Below are positions 1-5,938 of a stretch of 6,403 bases of DNA, piece by piece. This DNA is from Fidelibacterota bacterium (GTDB taxonomy: Bacteria; Fidelibacterota; UBA2242). The position numbers and the translations under genes are program-made. The stretch's first letter is position 1. Each line of letters begins with the position of its first letter. Under the pieces are notes generated by a model. It saw only the letters and a program-made list of their open reading frames with translations. It was not told the DNA's origin and did no database searches. The DNA lies in contig JAFGXZ010000237.1 in NCBI GenBank assembly GCA_016936335.1, positions 1 through 6,403 of the forward strand. The letters run 5' to 3'.

Positions 1-783
1 GGCGACCCCTTTTTGAATCGGAAAAACCATCTTCAGGGAATGGTCTTTGATAGATTCCAGATAATTTGCGAATATCAGGGACATCCGCTTTGATTTCAGG
101 ATTTTCCGTGACTGGGCATAATGGGATTCGATCAATGGGAACAACGGACTTGTTATTTGCTGTCCCGGACCCACCGGTGATTCTCTGATGAGGATTGTAT
201 ATTTTTGATAGTCATCATCAATATTAAAATACTCGTTGAGGTTTAATATCTGCCATTTAAATTTTGTATACAATCCTCTGGGGATATTGAACTCGGGAAT
301 TGGTTCATCCAATAGTACTTCAAAAGGGGCGATAAAAGCGGTACGTTCGATAAAATCTAGTCCGGATGAAACCAACATTAAATTGGAGCTAAATCCAATA
401 ATAAAAGCGTCGTTTTGAAAGGATGGATTTAATTCCTGATAATTCAGATATTCAAGCATTAATTTGGTCAGGACAAATAACTGGTCAAGGTATTGTATCC
501 AGATAGCCCTGATTTCCTGACGCTGAATATGATCTAAGAGCACCGGTTTTTTGGATTGAAATGCGTAAAAATAGTGTTTTTTACGATCCTGAATTCGAAG
601 GAGATTCTGCTCGACAATTTTCAGAATCTGTACATCCGATTCTATTTTTTCAGACAATTCAGCATCGGTCAGATTGCTGATATCTATTGGATTAATATTG
701 GAATAATTCCGGTCGCATCCCGTTAAAGAAAAGACAGCCAGGATAACGGCACAAAATTGATGAATGAAAAATCGAAAACGCAT
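1..783 (-). CDS. Lipoprotein of unknown function, 3' end beyond the left edge
   Basis: This frame is open for 261 codons from the ATG at 783-781 to the window edge, so the C-terminus is missing. The N-terminus is a clear lipoprotein signal peptide: basic residues at R2 and R4, a hydrophobic stretch (about 10-20), then the lipobox L20-T-G-C23. Signal peptidase II would cleave before Cys23, leaving a lipidated protein on the periplasmic side of a membrane. Residue +2 is Asp24, which in E. coli favours inner-membrane retention; whether that holds here is unknown. The rest is helix-rich with many charged residues at about 35-110, then a more hydrophobic segment (about 130-165, with the run IIGFSSNLMLVSSGLDFIE). 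I do not recognise the family; a helical domain ahead of a catalytic domain lying off the edge is possible but speculative. It lies 44 nt after the DUF554 gene. No clear ribosome-binding site is visible. An in-frame TTG at 831-829 is an alternative start but would bury the signal peptide. Confidence 0.8.
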   Translation of the reverse strand, partial: MRFRFFIHQFCAVILAVFSLTGCDRNYSNINPIDISNLTDAELSEKIESDVQILKIVEQNLLRIQDRKKHYFYAFQSKKPVLLDHIQRQEIRAIWIQYLDQLFVLTKLMLEYLNYQELNPSFQNDAFIIGFSSNLMLVSSGLDFIERTAFIAPFEVLLDEPIPEFNIPRGLYTKFKWQILNLNEYFNIDDDYQKYTILIRESPVGPGQQITSPLFPLIESHYAQSRKILKSKRMSLIFANYLESIKDHSLKMVFPIQKGVA

Positions 784-827
784 GTTTTTATCAGAGTTAA
801 TATCAGAAAGTAAGGGAATTAATTCTT

Positions 828-1505
828 TCAAAGGAAAATTGTGGCGAGGATAACGGCTACAATCAAACCCGGCAGCATGTTGATTACGTTGATGGATTTG
901 ATCTCCAGAATATTGATTCCCAGTCCAATCAGCATCAATCCGCCGACCGCCGTTATTTCGTTGATGACTACTTCATTGAAAAATTCACCCAGCCAGCCGG
1001 CAAAAAGCGTCAAACCACCCTGGTAAATTAACAGCGGGATTGTGGAAAAAATGACACCAATTCCCAGACCGGCTGAAAGCGCAATGGATGAAAAACCGTC
1101 CAGCATGGATTTGGCATAGAGCAGATTCGGAGAGTTGCCCAGACCCTCTTCAAACGCACCAAGAATGGTCATTGAACCCATGCAAAAAAGTAAAAAGGCA
1201 GTTATCAGACCTTCGGAAAACTTGTCATTTTTGGAACCGAGTCTCGTCTTAAGCCGTTCGCTGAATTTATCCAGTACCGTATCGATCGATAGCAACTGAC
1301 CGCTTATTGCCCCCAATACGATACTGAAAATCCCGATCAGGTAATTTGATGTTTTTTGGGCCATCGTAAATCCAAGAAACAGGGTAAAAAGACCGATTCC
1401 CTGGAAGACGATTTTAGTGATCTTCTCCGGTAAACGCCGATGCAGTAGCAAACCAATCACACTGCCCAGCAGCACTGTACTGACGTTAACAAATGTTCCG
1501 AGCAT
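828..1505 (-). CDS. DUF554 family (YdfK/YqgA-like) integral membrane protein
   Basis: This 225-residue protein is almost entirely hydrophobic, with about seven or eight membrane segments (roughly 5-21, 34-50, 55-72, 100-119, 136-157, 158-175, 183-200 and 206-224). It matches the DUF554 family, represented by E. coli YqgA and B. subtilis YdfK, in length and hallmarks: the N-terminal GTFVNVSTVLLGS stretch, the HRRLPEKI loop, GSMTILGAFEEGL in the middle, AKSMLDG at 131-137, AVGGLMLIGLGINIL near 186-200 and the terminal INMLPGL. The family is predicted to be transport-like, but no substrate is established that I know of. The gene starts 3 nt after the PspC stop codon, with a GGAAGGA about 15 nt upstream of the ATG, so translation is probably coupled to pspC. 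It reads toward the unknown lipoprotein gene in the same direction. Family assignment is confident; function is not. Confidence 0.9.
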   Translation of the reverse strand: MLGTFVNVSTVLLGSVIGLLLHRRLPEKITKIVFQGIGLFTLFLGFTMAQKTSNYLIGIFSIVLGAISGQLLSIDTVLDKFSERLKTRLGSKNDKFSEGLITAFLLFCMGSMTILGAFEEGLGNSPNLLYAKSMLDGFSSIALSAGLGIGVIFSTIPLLIYQGGLTLFAGWLGEFFNEVVINEITAVGGLMLIGLGINILEIKSINVINMLPGLIVAVILATIFL

Positions 1506-1508
1506 GAA

Positions 1509-1703
1509 TTATTCGGGATTTCCTTCCGGGATGATCAGCCAGCCGATAGCATAGGTAATCAGTAACGGGGCTACACCGGTGGCAATGGTTGCAAAAATCA
1601 GTAAAAGGCGAATAATAGTGGGGTCCACATTGAACATTTCACCTAAACCACCACAAATTCCTGCAAGTTTTACATCGGTTTTTGAACGATAAATTCTTTT
1701 CAT
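1509..1703 (-). CDS. PspC-domain small membrane protein
   Basis: This is a 64-residue protein made up almost entirely of one PspC domain: basic N-terminus MKRIYRSKTD, the signature KLAGICGGLGEMFNVDPTIIR (residues 12-32), then a hydrophobic stretch (about 33-58) ending in IGWLIIPE. In enterobacteria PspC is an inner-membrane sensor of the phage-shock response, acting with PspA and PspB. Here only the domain core is present, without the C-terminal extension of enterobacterial PspC, and no pspA, pspB or pspF is visible. A role in membrane-stress response is therefore inferred from the domain only. The ATG at 1703-1701 is chosen because AAGGAG sits 8 nt upstream. A TTG 20 codons further up (1763) is in frame, but it falls in a probable promoter and adds a non-conserved tail. 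It is the first gene of the minus-strand set. Confidence 0.88.
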   Translation of the reverse strand: MKRIYRSKTDVKLAGICGGLGEMFNVDPTIIRLLLIFATIATGVAPLLITYAIGWLIIPEGNPE

Positions 1704-1711
1704 AACTAAAT

Positions 1712-1717
1712 CTCCTT
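1712..1717 (-). promoter_or_regulatory. Ribosome-binding site fixing the pspC start
   Basis: AAGGAG on the minus strand, 8 nt before the ATG at 1703-1701. It decides against the longer TTG-initiated reading that begins at 1763. Confidence 0.8.
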
Positions 1718-1734
1718 TATCACTAAGCATGGTT

Positions 1735-1763
1735 AAAATACACAAGCCGTTAGAGTATATCAA
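1735..1763 (-). promoter_or_regulatory. Candidate sigma-70-type promoter for the minus-strand genes
   Basis: On the minus strand, TTGATA (1763-1758, 5 of 6 matches to the -35 consensus) is followed after exactly 17 nt by TATTTT (1740-1735, 4 of 6 to the -10). Transcription would start near 1728, about 25 nt before the pspC ATG, leaving a short leader that contains the ribosome-binding site. This placement is internally consistent but rests on consensus matching alone in AT-rich DNA. Confidence 0.4.
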
Positions 1764-1838
1764 CAGATAAAATCGTTGTCATCACTGAGGCCTTGTTTTT
1801 TTTCATGTGATCTGCTTAACATTAAAAATTTGTAAGCA

Positions 1839-1857
1839 CTACAGAAAACTCAGAGAT
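1839..1857 (+). repeat. Possible diverged copy of an ACAGAGAAC-type repeat
   Basis: The stretch beginning ACTACAGAAAAC and continuing TCAGAGA resembles the 9-bp repeat found after the hydrolase gene at 5912-5938. Over a 17-base comparison (1842-1858 against 5923-5939) I count 12 identities. Like that copy it is followed by a T-run on the same strand (1866-1872), though after a longer gap. The region is AT/purine-biased, so chance similarity is possible. Confidence 0.25.
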
Positions 1858-1893
1858 GCCCTCGGTTTTTTTCTTTTCATATTGTGTAAATTT

Positions 1894-1907
1894 ATTGAAA
1901 TTTCAAT
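1894..1907. promoter_or_regulatory. 14-bp perfect palindrome, possible operator
   Basis: ATTGAAATTTCAAT is a perfect inverted repeat about 100 bp upstream of the OmpA-family gene. Its left half includes TTGAAA (1895-1900), which could act as a -35 box, so a bound dimeric regulator could block or modulate transcription. No good -10 lies 16-18 nt downstream. A palindrome of this length in AT-rich DNA can arise by chance, so regulatory function is only a suggestion. Confidence 0.3.
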
Positions 1908-1988
1908 TACCGTATCGGATTTATCAAAATGTACAAAATAGAAAAAGATACCTGATTGATAACACTGATGTTGCCTAAAATCATCATA

Positions 1989-1994
1989 AAGGAG
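1989..1994 (+). promoter_or_regulatory. Ribosome-binding site fixing the OmpA-lipoprotein start
   Basis: AAGGAG lies 9 nt before the ATG at 2004 and inside the longer in-frame reading that starts at a TTG (1956). It identifies 2004 as the true start, in agreement with the lipoprotein signal peptide that begins there. Confidence 0.8.
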
Positions 1995-2003
1995 AGGACC
2001 AGG

Positions 2004-2957
2004 ATGATGAAATTCAATTTATTTCTGCTCATTATTTTATCCTTGGGGATGACAGCGTGTGTTTCAACCGGAAAACATAATATTCTGGAGGCAGAAGCCG
2101 GAAGGTATCAGCAGGAGGTCAAATTATTGGCTAAAAAAAATGTCGAATTGACTGATCTACTGAAACAAGCACAATTAAAGATCGATACTTTGTTGGATGA
2201 AAAATCGAACCTGGAATTGGAAATACAGTCGTATAAATCCCGAATTGAGGAAATGCAAAACGCAAACGCCAAACTTCAGGATGTTATGAATGCCCGAGAG
2301 TCCGATAAGGACCAAATCATTGCCGGATTAACCAGTTGTAAAACCGACTATGAAGACCAACTGGCCCAAAAAGAGCTGGAAATTCAAAAACAGCAGAATG
2401 AAATTAATAAACTTCAAAAACAAATTGATGACGTATTACGGGAAAAAGAAGAGTCCATTAAGAACATGGAAACGACTTATGATAATCTGATGTCGGATCT
2501 TAAAAATGAAATTCAGAACGGCCAGATTCAAATTACCCAGCTGCAGGATAAACTTTCGGTCAATATCGTCGAAAAAATCCTGTTTGATACCGGTAAAGCG
2601 GAAATCAAACCGGAAGGAAAAAATGTGCTGTCAAGAGTGGCCATGATTTTGAAAGAACTCCAGGGACAGCAGATCAGGATTGAAGGCCATACGGATAATG
2701 TACCGATCGGGAAAGAATTACAGAAAACCTATCCATCCAACTGGGAATTATCAACTGCCAGGGCGACAAATGTTGTCCGGTTTTTAGTAGAAACACACGA
2801 CCTTGATCCGAGGGCTATTTCTGCTACCGGATATTCCGAATTTCACCCGGTCGAAACGAATACCACTAGTGAGGGCAAAGCCAAAAACCGCCGTATTGAA
2901 ATCGTCGTTGTTCCCGTCGATGTGGACCGGGTTGTTAAGCATAAAATTTACGAATAA
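2004..2957 (+). CDS. OmpA-family peptidoglycan-binding lipoprotein with coiled coil
   Basis: The protein has 317 residues. It opens with a lipoprotein signal peptide (K3, hydrophobic 4-15, lipobox M16-T-A-C19), then a long charged coiled-coil-like region (about 27-185, rich in E, K and Q, with a lone Cys112), then a C-terminal OmpA/MotB-type domain (about 188-304). The domain carries the ILFDTGKAEIKPEG strand, GHTDNVPI (228-235), NWELSTARA (246-254) and NRRIEI (295-300). By alignment to A. baumannii OmpA, Asp231 and Arg253 correspond to the pair that binds diaminopimelate in peptidoglycan. The inferred role is a lipid-anchored tether spanning from membrane to cell wall. It is not MotB: there is no transmembrane helix with the proton-channel Asp, and no motA lies nearby. 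The start at 2004 rather than the upstream TTG at 1956 is set by the ribosome-binding site and signal peptide. The YhhN gene follows after 22 nt. Confidence 0.9.
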   Translation: MMKFNLFLLIILSLGMTACVSTGKHNILEAEAGRYQQEVKLLAKKNVELTDLLKQAQLKIDTLLDEKSNLELEIQSYKSRIEEMQNANAKLQDVMNARESDKDQIIAGLTSCKTDYEDQLAQKELEIQKQQNEINKLQKQIDDVLREKEESIKNMETTYDNLMSDLKNEIQNGQIQITQLQDKLSVNIVEKILFDTGKAEIKPEGKNVLSRVAMILKELQGQQIRIEGHTDNVPIGKELQKTYPSNWELSTARATNVVRFLVETHDLDPRAISATGYSEFHPVETNTTSEGKAKNRRIEIVVVPVDVDRVVKHKIYE

Positions 2958-2979
2958 CGGAAAAGATAGAGTGTAGATA

Positions 2980-3642
2980 ATGGTCATTCCCTATATATTA
3001 ATTGTCATATTGATCGCCACAGTCACTTTATTAATTCGGGCAGAGATTAACGTGAAAAAGAAACAGATATACCTGTTTAAACCGATTTCTACGATTCTGC
3101 TAATCGCTGTTGTCTCAACTTCGATTATTAGTGGTAATTATTTTTCACTGCACTATTCCCAATGGATTTTACTGGCGCTACTGTTATGTCTATTTGGTGA
3201 TATTGCCCTGATGTTTCAGGAAAATCTAAGAGCGTTTCAAATCGGATTGGTTTTTTTTCTTGTCGCACATGGAGTGTATGCACTTGCTTTTTTTAAATTT
3301 TCCGGCGGGAACGCAGCACCGCTTGGAATGACCGTTTCTCTCGCAATCATTGGCGCAATCGGGTATTTTTACCTCTATCCGAAACTCGGCCTGATGAAAC
3401 TTCCTGTGCTGGTTTATATTTTGATTATTACCTATATGCTGAACCGGGCAATGGCTACCCATTTCTGTTCAAATTTCAACCACCAACAAGCCTGGCTGAT
3501 CAGCGTCGGTGCGAGTCTGTTTTATATATCGGATTTCATGCTGGCTGTCAATCGATTCAGGTGGTCATTTAAGTACAATCGAATCAGCCTGGCTTTTTAC
3601 TATAGTGGGCAACTATTCATTGCTTTGAGCACTCTTTATTAA
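2980..3642 (+). CDS. YhhN/TMEM86 family membrane protein, putative lysoplasmalogenase
   Basis: This 220-residue polytopic membrane protein, with about seven or eight hydrophobic segments, matches the YhhN family. Visible hallmarks are KP at 34-35, LFGDIALMF with Gly73-Asp74, the GLVFFLVAHGVYALAFF segment with His97, PVLVYILIITYM at 142-153, GASLFYISDFMLA with Ser184-Asp185, and YYSGQLFIA at 207-215. Human TMEM86B and a Legionella YhhN protein hydrolyse the vinyl-ether bond of lysoplasmalogens, giving a fatty aldehyde and a glycerophospho-head group. The conserved acidic residues of the family are present here, so activity is plausible but not demonstrated. It sits 22 nt after the OmpA-family gene and 25 nt before nfeD. 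No strong ribosome-binding site precedes its ATG, suggesting translation linked to the upstream gene. Whether this organism makes plasmalogens is unknown from the window. Confidence 0.87.
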   Translation: MVIPYILIVILIATVTLLIRAEINVKKKQIYLFKPISTILLIAVVSTSIISGNYFSLHYSQWILLALLLCLFGDIALMFQENLRAFQIGLVFFLVAHGVYALAFFKFSGGNAAPLGMTVSLAIIGAIGYFYLYPKLGLMKLPVLVYILIITYMLNRAMATHFCSNFNHQQAWLISVGASLFYISDFMLAVNRFRWSFKYNRISLAFYYSGQLFIALSTLY

Positions 3643-3667
3643 GAAATAATCGCATAAGGAGAAGTCT

Positions 3668-4132
3668 ATGGAAACGTTAAAGGAATTTATCAGTCCTGAA
3701 ATAATCTGGTTTATTATTGGACTGGTTTTGATGCTTTCAGAATTTGTTATGCCGGGTTTTATTATCGCATTTTTTGGAATCGGGGCCTGGGTTGTGGCTG
3801 TCCTGTGTTTGATCATTCCGGGGATGACATTGAATCTGCAACTGTTTATTTTTATCGTCGCATCGGTAGTGTTGTTGCTGGCGTTGCGGAAACAGCTGAC
3901 GAAAGTTTTCAAGGGTTTGGAAAAGCAAAGGAACATCAATGCCGAAGATGTGGATGATTTTATTGGACATAGGACAACCGTCATCAAATCTATCGCTAAA
4001 AATAAGAGGGGTAAAGTGGAATTTCACGGAACTGCCTGGGATGCCGAAGCCGATGAAGAGATTGGTGAAGGTCAAATCGTGGAAATTATTAGTAAAGACA
4101 GTATTATTTTAAAAGTCAAATCAATTGAATAG
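3668..4132 (+). CDS. Short NfeD-like membrane protein (SPFH partner)
   Basis: The protein has 154 residues. A hydrophobic N-terminal half has two or three membrane segments (about 11-28, 31-50 and 57-74), including the family motif SEFVMPGF (24-31). A soluble C-terminal domain follows (about 98-152) with the NfeD OB-fold signature GKVEFHGTAWDAEAD (115-129) and EGQIVEI (134-140). It lacks the ClpP-like serine protease domain of long NfeD proteins, so it belongs to the short class such as E. coli YbbJ. These proteins are typically encoded next to a stomatin/flotillin-type SPFH protein and are thought to form a membrane complex with it. That is the case here, since the SPFH gene begins 8 nt downstream. 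AAGGAG at 3656-3661, 6 nt before the ATG, fixes the start. Confidence 0.92.
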   Translation: METLKEFISPEIIWFIIGLVLMLSEFVMPGFIIAFFGIGAWVVAVLCLIIPGMTLNLQLFIFIVASVVLLLALRKQLTKVFKGLEKQRNINAEDVDDFIGHRTTVIKSIAKNKRGKVEFHGTAWDAEADEEIGEGQIVEIISKDSIILKVKSIE

Positions 4133-4140
4133 GAGGGGAT

Positions 4141-5067
4141 ATGACACCATTTTCAGTTATTTTAATTGGAATTATCATTTTTGTATTAATTGCCTTTTTC
4201 CGGACAATCCGGATTGTCCCGCAAAAAGTTGCCATTATTATTGAACGCCTGGGGAAATACAGCAGCACCCTTGAAGCTGGATTTCATGTGCTGATCCCGT
4301 TCATTGATAAAGTTGCCTACAAACATACGTTAAAAGAGCAGGCTATTGATGTGCCACCACAAATTTGTATAACCAGGGATAATATTTCTGTAGAAGTGGA
4401 CGGTATTCTGTACATGCAGGTTGTAGATGCGAAGAAGGCCTCTTATGGGATCAGTAATTATCAGTTTGCATCGACACAACTGGCCCAAACGACCATGCGG
4501 AGCGTGATCGGAAAACTGGACCTGGATAAGACCTTCGAAGAACGGGACGTAATCAACAGTGCAATCGTAGAAGCCGTCGATAAAGCTTCGGATCCCTGGG
4601 GCGTGAAAGTTACCCGTTATGAGGTCAAGAATATCACACCGCCCCAAAGTATTAAAGACGCCATGGAAAAACAGATGCGGGCAGAGCGTGAAAAACGGGC
4701 CGTCATTGCTGAATCCGAAGGTGATAAGCAGGCTAAAATCAACCGGGCTGACGGTGATAAGCAGGAAGCGATTGCCCGTTCGGAAGGTGAAATGCAGAAA
4801 CGTATCAATGAGGCGGAAGGCCGGGCTCAGGAAATCCGTAAAGTCGCCATCGCCACTGCCGAAGGACTACGTGAAATTGCTAAAGCCATCAACGAAAAGG
4901 GAGGAATGAATGCGGTAAACCTGAGAATTGCCGAACAGTATGTTAATGAGTTCGGTAATCTGGCAAAAACAAACAACACCGTTATCATTCCGACCAATCT
5001 ATCGGATATCGCCGGAATGGTGAAATCGGTTACCACGGTACTTCAGGAAGCTAAAGAAACAAAATAG
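4141..5067 (+). CDS. SPFH-domain protein, stomatin/paraslipin type (QmcA-like)
   Basis: The protein has 308 residues. It has an N-terminal membrane anchor (about 5-20) and then an SPFH/band-7 domain (about 22-190) with VPQKVAIIIERLGKYSSTLEAGFHVLIPF, the segment ICITRDNISVEVDGILYMQVVDAKKASYG, and DPWGVKVTRYEVKNITPP at 151-168. A coiled coil follows, built of four successive 11-residue repeats (191-234) around a central x-E/D-G motif, and a C-terminal stretch with VIIPTNLSDIAGM. It resembles E. coli QmcA and mitochondrial STOML2-type slipins, which oligomerise into ring or cage assemblies that organise membrane microdomains, often around proteases or respiratory complexes. Pairing with the short NfeD gene just upstream mirrors E. 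coli qmcA-ybbJ in composition. An AGGAGGGG overlaps the nfeD stop codon, so translation of the two is probably coupled. HflK/HflC and flotillin were considered, but length and motifs fit slipins better. Confidence 0.93.
   Translation: MTPFSVILIGIIIFVLIAFFRTIRIVPQKVAIIIERLGKYSSTLEAGFHVLIPFIDKVAYKHTLKEQAIDVPPQICITRDNISVEVDGILYMQVVDAKKASYGISNYQFASTQLAQTTMRSVIGKLDLDKTFEERDVINSAIVEAVDKASDPWGVKVTRYEVKNITPPQSIKDAMEKQMRAEREKRAVIAESEGDKQAKINRADGDKQEAIARSEGEMQKRINEAEGRAQEIRKVAIATAEGLREIAKAINEKGGMNAVNLRIAEQYVNEFGNLAKTNNTVIIPTNLSDIAGMVKSVTTVLQEAKETK
4711..4842 (+). repeat. Four in-frame 33-bp coding repeats (11-residue coiled-coil units)
   Basis: Residues 191-201, 202-212, 213-223 and 224-234 of the SPFH protein align as 11-residue units: ESEGDKQAKIN, RADGDKQEAIA, RSEGEMQKRIN and EAEGRAQEIRK. 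At DNA level the first two still share an identical 13-mer, GGTGATAAGCAGG, at 4720-4732 and 4753-4765, exactly 33 bp apart. The 11-residue period is that of hendecad coiled coils known in stomatin and flotillin proteins. Confidence 0.75.
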
Positions 5068-5076
5068 GATTTTAAG

Positions 5077-5910
5077 ATGAATAATAATCATGATCTATTT
5101 CAGGGCACTGACGGCCAGATACTTTTCGAACAGGCATGGATGCCCGAGGGTGAGTGTAAAGCCATCGTACTGCTTGTTCACGGTTTGGGTGAACACAGCA
5201 GCCGTTATGCACATGTGGCGGAATTCTTAACAGCAAATGGTATCAGTATTGAAACCTACGATCTTCGGGGACACGGAAAATCCGACGGACGCCGATCTTA
5301 TGTGAATTCCTTTGATGAGCATCTGCGTGACCTTGAAATTTTTTACAAACGGGTGCAGGAACGCCACACCGGTATTCCGATATTTTTATATGGGCACAGT
5401 ATGGGTGCCACCATTTCGACACTTTATGTCATTACCAGAAAAACAGAATTTAGGGGACTGCTTTTAAGCGGTGCACTGATCAAAATGGGTGATGATATTT
5501 CACCGTTACTTGTGAAAATGTCATCAATCCTTGGTAAATATGCGCCACGGATGAAAACAACAAAACTGGATTCGGCCTCCATTTCAAGAGATCCGCTGAT
5601 TGTAACGAATTATGATGAGGATCCGCTGAATTACCGGGAGGGTTTTCCGGCGCGCACCGGAATGGAGCTGATTATCGCGATGAACCGGATTCAGATTCAG
5701 ATGGAAACGATCACACTGCCAATTCTGATCATGCACGGTTCCTGCGATAAAATCACCAATCCCAGTGGCAGCCAGGACCTGTATAATACAATCAGTTCCG
5801 ATGATAAAACCCTGAAAATGTACGACGGTTTTTTTCACGAAATTCATAATGATCCCGAGAAGCAGAAGGTCTTTGACGATATCGTCATTTGGATTGATAA
5901 ACACATTTAA
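5077..5910 (+). CDS. Alpha/beta hydrolase, monoacylglycerol lipase-like
   Basis: This 277-residue soluble protein has the serine aminopeptidase S33/Hydrolase_4 layout of monoacylglycerol lipases and PldB-type lysophospholipases. Visible elements are the oxyanion-loop motif VHGLGEHSSRY (34-44), YDLRGHGKSDG (61-71), the nucleophile elbow GHSMGA with Ser108, the acid residue in LIMHGSCDKITNPSGS (Asp224) and the catalytic His in GFFHEIHND (His254). This triad spacing fits human MGLL (Ser122, Asp239, His269). Length is normal and nothing is truncated. No signal peptide is present, so it should act in the cytoplasm or at the inner face of the membrane. Likely substrates are monoacylglycerols or lysophospholipids, by family only. 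It follows the SPFH gene by 9 nt with AGGA overlapping the preceding stop codon, and glycerol kinase lies downstream, consistent with released glycerol being phosphorylated. Confidence 0.9.
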   Translation: MNNNHDLFQGTDGQILFEQAWMPEGECKAIVLLVHGLGEHSSRYAHVAEFLTANGISIETYDLRGHGKSDGRRSYVNSFDEHLRDLEIFYKRVQERHTGIPIFLYGHSMGATISTLYVITRKTEFRGLLLSGALIKMGDDISPLLVKMSSILGKYAPRMKTTKLDSASISRDPLIVTNYDEDPLNYREGFPARTGMELIIAMNRIQIQMETITLPILIMHGSCDKITNPSGSQDLYNTISSDDKTLKMYDGFFHEIHNDPEKQKVFDDIVIWIDKHI

Positions 5911-5911
5911 C

Positions 5912-5938
5912 CGCAGAAATCGCTGAGAACGCAGAGTT
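5912..5938 (+). repeat. Three tandem 9-bp units (CGCAGAGAA type) after the hydrolase stop codon
   Basis: One base after the TAA there are three adjacent units, CGCAGAAAT, CGCTGAGAA and CGCAGAGTT, fitting a consensus CGCAGAGAA. A run of six T follows (5937-5942). The units are not inverted and form no obvious hairpin, so this is not a standard rho-independent terminator. I recall similar CGCAGAGAACGCAGAG-like sequences in intergenic regions of various environmental bacterial genomes, often next to stop codons, but cannot confirm that here. Confidence 0.6.

Larger units (their letters stand above)
1704..2003. other. Divergent intergenic region
   Basis: These 300 bases separate the two divergent gene sets and are markedly AT-rich. 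They hold the candidate minus-strand promoter (1735-1763), two T-tracts read on the plus strand (T8 at 1796-1803, T7 at 1866-1872), a CAGAGA-type sequence (1839-1857), a 14-bp palindrome (1894-1907) and the ribosome-binding site of the OmpA-family gene (1989-1994). I see no open frame with a plausible start and no tRNA or structured-RNA signal. A plus-strand promoter must lie here, but I found no convincing -10 box. Confidence 0.7.

Noticed and set aside
236..418. Plus-strand 60-residue open frame in the left region
   Set aside because: It is antisense to the lipoprotein frame, which is open through the whole region with a good signal peptide.
841..1026. Plus-strand 61-residue open frame
   Set aside because: It is antisense to the conserved C-terminal part of the DUF554 gene, with no ribosome-binding site.
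1781..1810. Possible terminator (AGGCCT followed by eight T, flanked by ATCAC/GTGAT)
   Set aside because: No plus-strand gene ends upstream of it, the stem is too short, and the flanking arms are separated by about 21 nt.
1956..1984. TTGATA-17-AATCAT as the promoter of the OmpA-lipoprotein operon
   Set aside because: Transcription would begin at about the ribosome-binding site, leaving no usable leader, and the -10 match is poor.
2004..2957. Flagellar motor protein MotB
   Set aside because: The C-terminal domain is of MotB type, but the N-terminus is a lipoprotein signal and coiled coil instead of the stator transmembrane helix, and no motA is adjacent.
2784..2987. Minus-strand open frame opposite the end of the OmpA-lipoprotein gene
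   Set aside because: It lies antisense to a conserved OmpA domain and has no ribosome-binding site or recognisable motif.
3226..4075. Several minus-strand open frames opposite yhhN and nfeD
   Set aside because: They lie antisense to well-recognised families, and their low-complexity His/Cys/Asn/Gln-rich translations are typical of shadow frames.
4330..5036. Open frames on both strands overlapping the SPFH gene
   Set aside because: The SPFH frame is strongly supported by motifs along its whole length; the alternatives reflect its repeated coiled-coil codons.
5584..5904. Minus-strand open frame opposite the hydrolase C-terminus
   Set aside because: It covers the catalytic Asp and His region of a clear hydrolase and has no independent support.
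5912..5938. CRISPR-like array
   Set aside because: The units are only 9 bp, directly adjacent and without spacers.
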